A stretch of 64,000 nt of DNA, taken from contig JACRGC010000014.1 in assembly GCA_016212475.1 (NCBI GenBank), forward strand, positions 1 to 64,000. Direction: 5' to 3'. Origin of the DNA: Microcaldota archaeon. Lineage in GTDB: Archaea > Micrarchaeota > Micrarchaeia > Norongarragalinales > SBBD01. Of this stretch, positions 36,601 to 44,372 are shown in pieces. The first letter of the stretch is position 1; every line of letters begins with the position of its first letter. Under the pieces are notes generated by a model, which did no database searches, was not told where the DNA came from, and worked only from the letters and a program-made list of their open reading frames with translations. A program made the position numbers and the translations under genes.

Positions 36601-36885
36601 ATGAAAATTTCAGAACTAAAGTCAGGTACGGGAAACGTTGAAGTTACAGGAGAAATTGTAAACATTGACGCTCCAAGGGAAATCAATAAGATGGGCCGTG
36701 TTCTTCGGGTTGCAAATGCAACGCTTAAGGATGCTAGCGGATCAATTACGCTTGTCCTTTGGAACGATGATATTGACAAGGTGCAGGTTGGGAATGAGAT
36801 TAAAATTTCCAACGGCTACGTCAACTCGTGGCAGGACAAGACGCAATTGACTCTTGGGAAATTCGGAAAGATGGAAGTTGTTTGA
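36601..36885 (+). CDS. single OB-fold (RPA/SSB-like) nucleic-acid-binding protein
   Basis: The 94-residue protein is one OB fold of the archaeal RPA/SOSS-B type: KISELKSGTGNVEVTGEIVNI at the start (first 21 residues, motif ELKxGxxNVEVxGEI), then ANATLKDASGSITLVLWND, and a last strand GYVNSWQDKTQL. It should bind single-stranded DNA or RNA. GAGGGGATCGAT precedes the ATG. No partner domain or zinc finger is present. Confidence 0.88.
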   Translation: MKISELKSGTGNVEVTGEIVNIDAPREINKMGRVLRVANATLKDASGSITLVLWNDDIDKVQVGNEIKISNGYVNSWQDKTQLTLGKFGKMEVV

Positions 36886-36929
36886 GGTTTTTGATTTTAT
36901 ATTTTCCAATATTTTGGCAAGTGAAAAAT

Positions 36930-37640
36930 ATGCCTATGAAGTTCAGGGAAAGCTATGGCAAAAAGATAAAACTATTTGGTGGCGCAGCGGCTCTTGCCTT
37001 GGGGGTGGGCCTTGGGGCTTTATCTATTAACGAAGCAAAAAAAACCGAAATATTAAGTCCGGATTATACTGGAAGACAAAAATTATTTACTTTAAACCCC
37101 AAAAGCATGGAGCTTTACAAAGGCCTTCCGGAACAAAATTTTAAGATTGGGGAAACTAGGTATCGCTTAGGACATTCCCTCGAACGGTTCGGGCTAGACA
37201 CGTACGACATTAATATTGATAATCAGAAAAAAGGCGAATTGAAGGAGCGCTTTAAGGTTTTTGGCAGAAAAGTAAGTATAGAAACGCTAAAGGATACTAC
37301 CGAAATATCAAGACCGTTCCAATTCTTCGTTAGACACAAGTGGACTTTAAACAGAAATGGCGGCCCTTATTTGAAATTGATTGAGACGAACAAGTCATAT
37401 TGGATCCCAACAGTACATGCATATGATCTTTTTGATGCAAAAACTGGCGACAAGGTCGGATATTTGAGTGCTAAATGGAATATGCGAAGATTTCTTCTTG
37501 GCAGAAGGGATTATGGGGTTAAATTTGAGCCCGGAAAAGAACAAACCCTGACTAAAGAAGAAATAGTTGGCCTTTTGACTTCTCTTGGAAAAATGTTTGT
37601 GGGTTCTTCCTCGAGCAGTTCTTCTTCTAATAAAAAATAG
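36930..37640 (+). CDS. hypothetical protein, possibly LURP-one/Tubby-C-like, with poly-Ser tail
   Basis: The 236-residue protein has a basic N terminus, one hydrophobic segment (about 13-31) and a beta-rich domain. Its order of strands (TYDINIDNQKKGEL, ..VFGRKVSIETL, HAYDLFDAKTGDKVGYLSAKW, RRDYGVKF) resembles the LURP-one-related fold, in which proteins compare membrane-bound ligands. It ends in eight Ser followed by NKK. The assignment is tentative. It overlaps no neighbour and is more AT-rich than adjacent genes. Confidence 0.5.
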   Translation: MPMKFRESYGKKIKLFGGAAALALGVGLGALSINEAKKTEILSPDYTGRQKLFTLNPKSMELYKGLPEQNFKIGETRYRLGHSLERFGLDTYDINIDNQKKGELKERFKVFGRKVSIETLKDTTEISRPFQFFVRHKWTLNRNGGPYLKLIETNKSYWIPTVHAYDLFDAKTGDKVGYLSAKWNMRRFLLGRRDYGVKFEPGKEQTLTKEEIVGLLTSLGKMFVGSSSSSSSSNKK

Positions 37641-37759
37641 CTGCGTTTCTTTTTTCAAAATGATTTGTGCAAAAACACCTCAGATATACAACTTTTCACC
37701 TGTCGAAGCCTACATCGTCAAGCAACAAATTTATAAATTCGAAATCGCTTAAGTGTTGC

Positions 37760-38449
37760 ATGGAACAGCTAAAGGTAAAAATCGCAGGAGAAATTTCCCT
37801 ATCTTCAGATCCTGGAAGCACCATGAAGAAGTGGAGGGAGGTTTTCAATATCGCCCAAACGGATTTGTCGCAGTATTTGAAGATTTCTCCATCGACTATT
37901 TCGGATTATGAGAGCAACCGCAGGAAATCCCCGGGAATTGCCGTGATTTCAAGGTTTGTTGACGCGCTTTTTGCAATTGATCACCAGCGCGGCGGATCCA
38001 TCATAAAAAAATTCAAGGAAGCCGATGAAACCGGAAGGGGGATGTATGAGGCAATTGAATTCATCAAGCCCGTGAACGCTAAGGAATTTGGGAAATTGAT
38101 CGAAGCCAAGGTTTTGGCGAATGGCGAAAAACTTGAAATCAAGAATATTTTTGGGTGCACGATACTTGATTCCGTCAGGGTGATTTTGGAATTGCCATAT
38201 GAGAGCTTCATTAAGATTTACAGCGGAACTTCGGAGCGGGCTCTTATTTTCACGCACGTTTCAACCGGAAGATCGCCAATGATTGCGGTCCGTGTGACTC
38301 CAATCAAGCCATCGATAATAATTTTGCACGGAGTTGAGGAGGTGGATAAATTGGCAATCAAAATTGCAGAAGCTGAAGGTATTCCACTACTTCAAACAAA
38401 GCTTGGGATTGATGAGATTAAAAAAAGGGTCAAGGATATTGCGTATTAG
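37760..38449 (+). CDS. archaeal XRE-type HTH transcriptional regulator (COG1709-like)
   Basis: The 229-residue protein has an N-terminal helix-turn-helix of the Cro/XRE type (AQTDLSQYLKISPSTISDYE, recognition helix SPSTISDYESNRR) and a C-terminal alpha/beta domain of about 140 residues ending in a helix pair. The combination matches archaeal regulators of the COG1709 group, whose ligand is unknown. A TATA element (TTTATAAATT) lies near 37730, giving a short leader. It is 12 bases before a membrane protein gene, a likely partner or target. Confidence 0.85.
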   Translation: MEQLKVKIAGEISLSSDPGSTMKKWREVFNIAQTDLSQYLKISPSTISDYESNRRKSPGIAVISRFVDALFAIDHQRGGSIIKKFKEADETGRGMYEAIEFIKPVNAKEFGKLIEAKVLANGEKLEIKNIFGCTILDSVRVILELPYESFIKIYSGTSERALIFTHVSTGRSPMIAVRVTPIKPSIIILHGVEEVDKLAIKIAEAEGIPLLQTKLGIDEIKKRVKDIAY

Positions 38450-38461
38450 AGGAGAAGTAAG

Positions 38462-38926
38462 ATGAATGTGCCAGTTTTGCTTGCGTTCATAGTTTTTTTT
38501 GGGGTGTTTGCGGGCAATTATTTCCTGTTTTACGATTTTGAAAAAGGAAAGGCAAAGGAGGGCGCATTTGTGTTCACCCCGCCTTATTACTATTCTGCAA
38601 ACGAGTGGGTTTCGCAGGTGAATGCGTTCTTTTTCGTGTTCTTGTTTTCGCTTCTGTTCTTTGGGTTTTCAGCGCCAATTGCAACCGGCATAGAAGGCGC
38701 AAAATACGCGGCGTTTTTGCTCACGGGCTCTGGAAGCTTGTTTGATTTTGCGTTCATAGTCCCCGAGCTTTTGGCTGTTTATTCGGCAACCCTTCTTGGG
38801 CAGGGTGTTTTGAATGATTTTGAAGGCCAGACGGTTTTTGAGCATTGGGGAAAGGCGCTAAAGGTATTTGGAATAGCTTTTAGCATGCTTGCAGTTTTGA
38901 TAGTTGCCAGGTATTTTGTTGTTTGA
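38462..38926 (+). CDS. hypothetical four-helix membrane protein
   Basis: The 154-residue protein has four hydrophobic segments (about 3-24, 55-75, 85-110 and 133-153) with aromatic residues between (FTPPYYYSANEW). A GGAGAAG ribosome binding site lies right before the ATG, 12 bases after the HTH regulator, so they form one operon. Not recognised. Confidence 0.7.
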   Translation: MNVPVLLAFIVFFGVFAGNYFLFYDFEKGKAKEGAFVFTPPYYYSANEWVSQVNAFFFVFLFSLLFFGFSAPIATGIEGAKYAAFLLTGSGSLFDFAFIVPELLAVYSATLLGQGVLNDFEGQTVFEHWGKALKVFGIAFSMLAVLIVARYFVV

Positions 38927-38973
38927 ATTGGGCCGGATTGGAATTTGATTTTATTGCCAATTAATAGCTAGAA

Positions 38974-40359
38974 CTAATTTGGAGGAAGGTATTCCGAAAC
39001 AGAATACCAGCAAAACGAGTTTTTTTCGTTCGGGTTTATCTGTGTTGCCAAATCGTTGTCCTTGAAAAGTATTTGAAGCCCGTCAAACCGTTGAATGTAC
39101 GAGCAATAATTGTTTTGGTCGGCGCATTGGTCGGTTTGCTCGTTTAAAATAGAAAAGTCGGGGTTTGCTATAAAGTCGCCACATGGCGTCCTTTGAGAGC
39201 CAATGTAAACTTCGAGATTTGAATTTTTTGCTTCCTCGCAAGCCGGCTTTAATACTTTGTTTACAAATTCGGCAAGATAGGCGGATTTTGCCATTTCTTC
39301 GGAAGTTTGGACTTGCCCATAATCAACACCTTGTTGATAGGGAGGAGCTAGTTTAGGGCAGCCGGCGGTTCCGGTATCTTTTCCAATGCAGCTTCCTTCA
39401 ACAACTCCTCTGCTAGCGCCAATGTCTCCGCCGGTTGCATCGTATTGCATGTTTGCACCAAAGGATAGGCGTTTGTTGAATTTGAATGCGGCATCCAGAT
39501 ATCTAAAGAAAGGATAAGCAATTGGCGCGTCATAGTCAACATCGGTAATTGCGCCCGCGCGAAGCTTGTTTCCGGCCATGTCCTCAGCTAGAATTCTTGG
39601 GAATTTCCCATAAACGTCCTGATTTTGGACTGAAACACTTAAGTAGAATTGGTTGCCGCCTTCGCACCCTTTAGCAACTACGCATCTATCACCTTCGAAT
39701 TTTGAGCAGCATTGGAAGGCGCCGTTTCCGGAAGTTTCTTCGGCAAATTTTTCGCAGTCAATTTCAACGGATGGGATCAGCTTCCTGCATAAGGGAACTT
39801 CAGAGGTTGGCTGATATTCAAGAAGCGATCTGAAGGCATCGGCATTGGCAACTTTTAGATTGATTCCTTCAAAATTGGTTTCTTCCGAGAGGGTTTTTGC
39901 CCAAGTCGAAAGCCCGTAAATGTAACCGTTGCCGTTTGTGGTTGGCTGAGAGCAAACAATATCGCCCATTAGGCTTGAGGATCTGGCGCATGCAAAAAAT
40001 CTTTCCTCTTTTTCATCAACTGTTCCATCCCCGTTTTTATCCGCTAAAACCTGAGCGCCGTGATAATCAACGGTTGTTCCCGGGTTTGCCTTGCTTTGTG
40101 TTTTGAGGGAAACAAAATTCGACCAGCACTGCGATGAAAGGATTCCTTCGATGTTTCGCTGAAGGCCAATGTTAAAAACCGAACCCAGATCGGACCGGTA
40201 GATTTCAACCGTCGAAACGAGCTTGTTGTGGTAGGAATCGCTTACAATTTGGGAAACTGCTAAGCTTTCGGCGCGCGTCATGTTGATTATCAGAAGGACG
40301 CAGATTAGGAAGATAAGCGTGCCAAGAAGGGGCGCTGCAATGAATCCTTTCTTTGCCAT
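38974..40359 (-). CDS. hypothetical exported protein with N-terminal anchor and Cys-containing ectodomain
   Basis: The 461-residue protein starts MAKKGFIAAPLLGTLIFLI, a charged-then-hydrophobic segment that could be a membrane anchor or a pilin-like signal cut after KKG. The ectodomain has about sixteen cysteines, one a vicinal pair (QCCSKF), many Asn/Gly loops and a calcium-loop-like DKNGDGTVDEKEE at about residues 107-119, which resembles an EF-hand/dockerin loop. It may be an extracellular, disulfide-rich surface or substrate-binding protein. Family unknown. A TATA-like GCTTAAATATTT lies upstream. Confidence 0.7.
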   Translation of the reverse strand: MAKKGFIAAPLLGTLIFLICVLLIINMTRAESLAVSQIVSDSYHNKLVSTVEIYRSDLGSVFNIGLQRNIEGILSSQCWSNFVSLKTQSKANPGTTVDYHGAQVLADKNGDGTVDEKEERFFACARSSSLMGDIVCSQPTTNGNGYIYGLSTWAKTLSEETNFEGINLKVANADAFRSLLEYQPTSEVPLCRKLIPSVEIDCEKFAEETSGNGAFQCCSKFEGDRCVVAKGCEGGNQFYLSVSVQNQDVYGKFPRILAEDMAGNKLRAGAITDVDYDAPIAYPFFRYLDAAFKFNKRLSFGANMQYDATGGDIGASRGVVEGSCIGKDTGTAGCPKLAPPYQQGVDYGQVQTSEEMAKSAYLAEFVNKVLKPACEEAKNSNLEVYIGSQRTPCGDFIANPDFSILNEQTDQCADQNNYCSYIQRFDGLQILFKDNDLATQINPNEKNSFCWYSVSEYLPPN

Positions 40360-40481
40360 GTTTTTAGTATTGCAGGGAAATATTTAAGCTAACCGCCGCT
40401 TTTGTTTTGTTGGGGGGGTTGTAGGCATGTGTGCAAACGAATTGCCTAGAGGGTTCGCCTAGGAGGCCGTTAAATAAGAAG

Positions 40482-40674
40482 TGGGCCCGCGGAGATTTCC
40501 TTGCCTATAATTGGCGGAGCCGCAAATTCCTTTTCTTTCGCGGCGCCACCTGCCTTTCCATCAAAACTATTTTTGATGAACCTTTTTTGAAAAAGGTTCA
40601 AAGAAAGGCAAGGCTATCGAACTCCGGGTCTTCGCTGTGTAAGAGCGACGTCTTGGCCATTCGACTACGGGCCC
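40482..40674 (-). tRNA. tRNA-Val (anticodon UAC) with 120-nt intron in the T-loop
   Basis: On the minus strand the 7-bp acceptor stem GGGCCCG/CGGGCCC is perfect (40674-40668 with 40489-40483), with A73 at 40482 and no encoded CCA. The D-stem GTC/GAC, anticodon stem TCGCT/AGCGA with loop CTTACAC (anticodon TAC) and T-stem CGGAG/CTCCG all form. Exon 1 (40617-40674) ends in the T-loop after TTCGA; exon 2 is 40482-40496; the intron is 40497-40616 (boundary uncertain by one or two bases). The joined 73-nt tRNA has T-loop TTCGAAT. The intron folds through CCTTGCC/GGCAAGG next to the splice sites, a relaxed bulge-helix-bulge form. Confidence 0.92.
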
Positions 40675-40697
40675 ATAAAATAGTTATGGGAGATAAC

Positions 40698-40706
40698 ATT
40701 TATAGA
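40698..40706 (-). promoter_or_regulatory. TATA box of tRNA-Val
   Basis: TCTATAAAT on the minus strand lies 24-32 bases upstream of the tRNA 5' end at 40674, the expected archaeal TATA-to-start distance. Confidence 0.6.
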
Positions 40707-40777
40707 AGCCCCTATCAAAGAAAAATTTAAAAGCATGTTTTTGGAAATAGATGGGCGTTTGAAAAGCAGGTGGTTTT

Positions 40778-41251
40778 ATGGCAGGCTTGGATGTTTTGTT
40801 TTTGCAGTTTTTAAGGCTCCTTTTGGCAATTGTGTTTGCGGTTGGGGCGCAGTATTTGGCAATCAAGATTTTCGATAAGATGACCTCAAAAATCGATGAA
40901 ATGGAAGAGCTAAAGAAGGGGAATTTGGCGGTTGGAATTGTTCTAGCTTCGGTCATTCTTTCCGTTGCCACCATAATTTCAGGAGGGGTTGCGCGGGCGG
41001 TTCCAAGCTCCTTGAATTTTGGGAGTGTTGATTTTTGGACCGGGCTTGGCTACGGCCTATTTAGCCTCTTTGTTGCTTTGGTGTTTGCCGTGGTTTCCCA
41101 GTTTGTCGCCCTTAGGGTCTTTGATTCTATGACGGAAGGGATTGATGAGCAAAAAGAGCTAAAGAAGGGGAATTTGGCTATGGCGGTCCTTTTGGCGGCG
41201 GTTATTTATGCAACCGCAATTGTTGTGGTCGCGGGGCTTCCTTCGTTTTAG
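40778..41251 (+). CDS. DUF350-family membrane protein (duplicated)
   Basis: The 157-residue protein has four membrane helices arranged as two repeats. Each ends with an acidic-basic signature, DEMEELKKGNLAVGI in the first half and DEQKELKKGNLAMAV in the second, the hallmark of DUF350. These proteins are inner-membrane components of unknown function. The two halves clearly arose by internal duplication. A hairpin terminator follows. Confidence 0.88.
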   Translation: MAGLDVLFLQFLRLLLAIVFAVGAQYLAIKIFDKMTSKIDEMEELKKGNLAVGIVLASVILSVATIISGGVARAVPSSLNFGSVDFWTGLGYGLFSLFVALVFAVVSQFVALRVFDSMTEGIDEQKELKKGNLAMAVLLAAVIYATAIVVVAGLPSF

Positions 41252-41292
41252 GATGGGTTTCTTTGGGGTTTTGGCGAATTGGCGATTGTTTG

Positions 41293-41321
41293 GGGCCGTT
41301 GGCCCTTGTTTTTCTTTTTTT
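41293..41321 (+). terminator. intrinsic-type terminator after the DUF350 gene
   Basis: GGGCC (41293-41297) pairs with GGCCC (41301-41305) across a GTT loop and is followed by a long T-rich tract to 41321. Confidence 0.6.
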
Positions 41322-41436
41322 CTAATAGATTCTTTGCTGTTTTCAATTTGTTTTTTCTTTGGTTTTTGCGCAAAGCAATATTTGCAGGGTCGACTCGACG
41401 TGGGTCATTTAACTATTTTTGCGTTCTAAATAAAGC

Positions 41437-42108
41437 ATGAAGAGGGTTGTTTTGGATAGTTCTGCGCTCATTTCCTTATCGGAGAGCTGCGCGGCTTCCT
41501 GCCTTGGGTTTTTGAAGGAGAAAAATTCGATTGAGTTTTTGGCGCCGCAAACCGTTTATGATGAGTGCGTGACAAGGCCGCTTGGGATAAAACAATATGG
41601 GTTTTCTGCGCTTAGGATCAAGAGGCTGTTTTTGGAAGGGATTGTAAAAAAAACAGAGGTTGATGGGTTGGAAGTTGATGCTTTTTTGGAGGTTACAAAT
41701 AAACTATATCATGTTAATGGAAAGAATTTGGAATTGATACAAAGGGGGGAAGCGGAATGCGTGGTTTTGATGAAGAAGGCGGATTGTTTAGTAATTGATG
41801 AAAAAACTCTTAGGATTTTGGTTGAATCTCCAAAAAAAATGGGGGAGATTTTGAAATCAGAGTACGGTAAAGAAGTTGGATTGGATGGAAACAGCCTAAC
41901 CAAACTGCAACAGATGGTGCGCGGCATTAAAATACTTAGGTCCGCAGAAATTTTGGTGGTTGCTGCAAAGCAGGGCTATTTTGCAAGGTTTGGAGAGGAT
42001 GAAGGAGAAGCTGGAAAATCCGGAATTTATGCACTTAGGGGGTTTGGTTGCAGCCTAACAAAGGAAGAACTGATTGAATTTGAAAACCTTAATATGATGG
42101 GCCGGTAG
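41437..42108 (+). CDS. PIN-domain protein
   Basis: The 223-residue protein starts VVLDSSALISL, the first Asp of PIN nucleases, and carries later acidic residues in QRGEAECVVLMKK and LVIDEKTLRIL. The order Asp...Glu...Asp suits the metal-dependent RNase active site. The C-terminal 80 residues are extra and unrecognised. No antitoxin gene is adjacent, so toxin use is not supported. The last ten bases of the gene, including the stop, are also the 5' end of the tRNA-Ala gene. Confidence 0.8.
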   Translation: MKRVVLDSSALISLSESCAASCLGFLKEKNSIEFLAPQTVYDECVTRPLGIKQYGFSALRIKRLFLEGIVKKTEVDGLEVDAFLEVTNKLYHVNGKNLELIQRGEAECVVLMKKADCLVIDEKTLRILVESPKKMGEILKSEYGKEVGLDGNSLTKLQQMVRGIKILRSAEILVVAAKQGYFARFGEDEGEAGKSGIYALRGFGCSLTKEELIEFENLNMMGR

Positions 42109-42202
42109 ATCAGAAAAATTTTACTAAACGTAAGATTTTGGTCAACAGCAGATCGCATCGTTCGCAACGATGAGGCCGCGGGTGCGACTCCCGTCCGGTC
42201 CA
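42099..42202 (+). tRNA. tRNA-Ala (anticodon CGC) with 32-nt D-loop intron, atypical
   Basis: The acceptor stem pairs 42099-42105 with 42195-42201 and includes G3-U70, the Ala identity pair; A73 is 42202. The anticodon stem CATCG/CGATG (42156-42172) presents CGC. The D-arm is about 30 bases too long. A bulge-helix-bulge fits: central helix 42108-42111 with 42140-42143, bulges 42112-42114 and 42144-42146, and a 10-bp inner helix 42115-42124 with 42130-42139. It predicts an intron at 42114-42145. After removal the D-stem GATC/GATC forms but the D-loop lacks GG, and the T-loop reads TGCGACT with G at position 55. It is either a functional oddity or a decaying gene. Confidence 0.72.
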
Positions 42203-42596
42203 TCTATTTTTTAATAACCCAAAGCGCAGGCTGCAGTAGAATCAAAAAAAATTTGATTTATAGGTAAAACAAAAAATCAAAAATTTAAACACTAACACTA
42301 ACAAACACTATTGCTTCACGTGTTGCTTGTTGTTAAGTAGTGTTTGAGTTTTCCTTAAGTTTTTGCAACATCTATTGCAAATTATTAAATTATTGTGCAA
42401 CACCTGTTGCAATAAAATTAAACTTATGAGTTGGTTTTGTTAATATTTTGAGACATATGTTGCATTTTCAGAATTTTTTTACAACAGCCACTAAAATTCA
42501 AATTTCAACCAGTACAAACAAAAACAAATTTATTACCGTGCTTTTTTAAAAAAACAACAACAAAACTTCCTTGAAAACATGCGTCACCAGTTGCAT
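42203..42596. repeat. AT-rich 394-bp gap with clustered CANNTG-TTGC repeats
   Basis: There is no gene here. Five copies of a CAnnTR-TTGC motif occur with CA at 42317, 42369, 42401, 42454 and 42585; the last is variant (CACCAG). The first four are spaced 52, 32 and 53 bases, close to whole helical turns. Two are centres of palindromes: arms TTTGCAA/TTGCAAA around CATCTA, and TGCAACA/TGTTGCA around CC. AAACACTA (42303-42310) and TAGTGTTT (42338-42345) form a further inverted repeat. The gap lies between convergent genes, at the switch in strand composition. Confidence 0.7.
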
Positions 42597-44300
42597 TTAG
42601 GGGTCGAACAAGCGCCTTTGCCCGCCTTTAACAGCGGTTTCCTTTCTCAGTCCCTCAACAATTTTTCGCATCTTTTTTTCCTTATTTTTTGACGACCAAA
42701 ACATCGCCTCATCCTTGGTTCCCTTTGTGATTAGAAAAACCACCCTTCCTTGCCTAACCCGCCCGGTTCTGCCTCTTCGCTGTATCAGCCTAATTTCTGA
42801 TGGAACAGATTCGAAAAAAACAACCAGGCCAACTTCTGGAACATCAAGGCCCTCTTCACCAACCGAAGTGGAAACCAGTATGTTGAATTTTTCCTCCCGA
42901 AATCCTTGCATCACCTGTTGCTGGTGTTTTTGGGAAAGCCCCCTGCTTTTTCCAACAAATTCAACCGGCCTAAGCCCCCCAACTTCTCCCAACACCTGCG
43001 CGATTTTTTTAACCGAACTCCTAAACTGCGCAAAAACAATTGCCTTCTCCCCTTCCTTTAGGTTTTTTAGCAATTTTACAAGCGCTTCAAATTTTGGGTG
43101 CTCAACTCCTTCCTTCAATATGGCGTTCGCCTTCTCCTCAATTGCTCCCCACCTAAAATCCTCAAGTAAAACCCTAACCGCTTTGCTTTTGCTATCCCTA
43201 TTTTTCATGTCATCCATAAATTTCAAAAGCGCAAACACCCCTTGCGTTTCAACCAAATCCAGTGCGTGGCTTATGTTCATTGCGCGCGCCTGCAAGCTTA
43301 AAACCGAATAATTTTTTGCATCCAAATGCAAATCACGAACCGCCCGCTGCCTAACCAGCAAAAGCTCCCGCGTATGCCTTGACAGATCCGAGCTTTCAAG
43401 CGCCCCAAACCCTTTTAATTCCTCCAAAACCTCCTTCAAAAGCGCCCTCAAAGACTCCCTCAAAAACAAGATTCCCTTCGGTAGCTCAACAAACACCCAC
43501 TCGTTTTCGATTTTATTTGAAAATCTTTTCACATCAAAATCGTTCTCATCCCTAATTTCGATATTTTCAATTTGCAAATTCGAGCAAATCTCATCAATTG
43601 TTTGCCGATTGCTAGACGGGCTTGCAGTCAATCCGACAACCAGCAAATTCCTGCCTGCCGATTCCCTTGCAACAAAAGAATATGAATACTCCTTAACCGC
43701 CCGATGCGCCTCATCCAAAACAACCATGCAAAAATCGTTCAAATCCACTCTTCCGGCAAGCAAATCAAACTCCAAGGTCTGCGGAGTTCCAACATAGCAC
43801 CACACATCCTTATCCCCCCAAAGCTGCTGCCTTTTTTCAGGCGCAATTTCTCCGGTCATCAAAACTACTCTTGGCCCAAAAAATTCCGCATCCTTTTCAT
43901 TTTCTGTTTCCTTTCCTCCCAAGGTTTCTTTTCCGGCGTTGGTTTTATCTGCAACCTGTTTGGCGCCCGCCTTTTTTCCCTCTTCCTTTTGGCCTTCCGC
44001 CCCTCCAAAATCAACCAGGCCCGAAATCGTTTTTGCCTGCTGGGCTGCAAGCGGTTTTGTTGGCGCCAAAAAAATGAATTTTTTCCGCTCCCTTTTTTTC
44101 GAAAGCATTTCCGAAACAAATTTTGCAATAACAAGGATTGCAACAAACGTTTTTCCAAGGGCTGTTGGCATGATAACAAGCGAATTCCCCTTCGAAATTA
44201 TGCTTTTTGCAATATTGATCTGATATTCCCTAGCTTCAAGTACATCCGCTTTTTCCGTAAGGGCGCATTCACTTAGAAAATCTGCAAAATTACCGCTCAT
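42597..44300 (-). CDS. Hef/FANCM-type superfamily 2 helicase, no nuclease domain
   Basis: The 567-residue protein is a DEAH helicase like the helicase half of archaeal Hef. Walker A is in MPTALGKT, motif II is VVLDEAH, motif III is VGLTASPSS, and motif VI is QRRGRTGR near the end. About 45 residues of Lys/Glu/Gly/Ala-rich low complexity (about 95-145) separate motifs Ia and Ib. It stops after the second RecA-like lobe, so the XPF-type nuclease found in euryarchaeal Hef is absent. It probably remodels forked DNA. Confidence 0.9.
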   Translation of the reverse strand: MSGNFADFLSECALTEKADVLEAREYQINIAKSIISKGNSLVIMPTALGKTFVAILVIAKFVSEMLSKKRERKKFIFLAPTKPLAAQQAKTISGLVDFGGAEGQKEEGKKAGAKQVADKTNAGKETLGGKETENEKDAEFFGPRVVLMTGEIAPEKRQQLWGDKDVWCYVGTPQTLEFDLLAGRVDLNDFCMVVLDEAHRAVKEYSYSFVARESAGRNLLVVGLTASPSSNRQTIDEICSNLQIENIEIRDENDFDVKRFSNKIENEWVFVELPKGILFLRESLRALLKEVLEELKGFGALESSDLSRHTRELLLVRQRAVRDLHLDAKNYSVLSLQARAMNISHALDLVETQGVFALLKFMDDMKNRDSKSKAVRVLLEDFRWGAIEEKANAILKEGVEHPKFEALVKLLKNLKEGEKAIVFAQFRSSVKKIAQVLGEVGGLRPVEFVGKSRGLSQKHQQQVMQGFREEKFNILVSTSVGEEGLDVPEVGLVVFFESVPSEIRLIQRRGRTGRVRQGRVVFLITKGTKDEAMFWSSKNKEKKMRKIVEGLRKETAVKGGQRRLFDP

Positions 44301-44372
44301 TTTTCAATCCGCCTCCAAGCCAACTATTTTAATTCAAATGATCTTTATTATCTAAAGCAGGGGTGCTTTCGT

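Noticed and set aside
41437-42108. toxin-antitoxin module based on the PIN-domain protein
   Set aside because: No antitoxin-like small DNA-binding gene lies next to it, and the protein has a long extra C-terminal domain atypical of VapC.
42303-42596. CRISPR-like repeat array or Orc1/Cdc6 origin
   Set aside because: The repeats are short, irregularly spaced and not separated by uniform spacers. They do not resemble known origin-recognition boxes, and the skew change runs in the terminus direction.
42715-43311. 198-codon plus-strand frame opposite the helicase
   Set aside because: It is a shadow of G-rich helicase codons, giving Pro/Ser/Phe-rich nonsense with no start signal.
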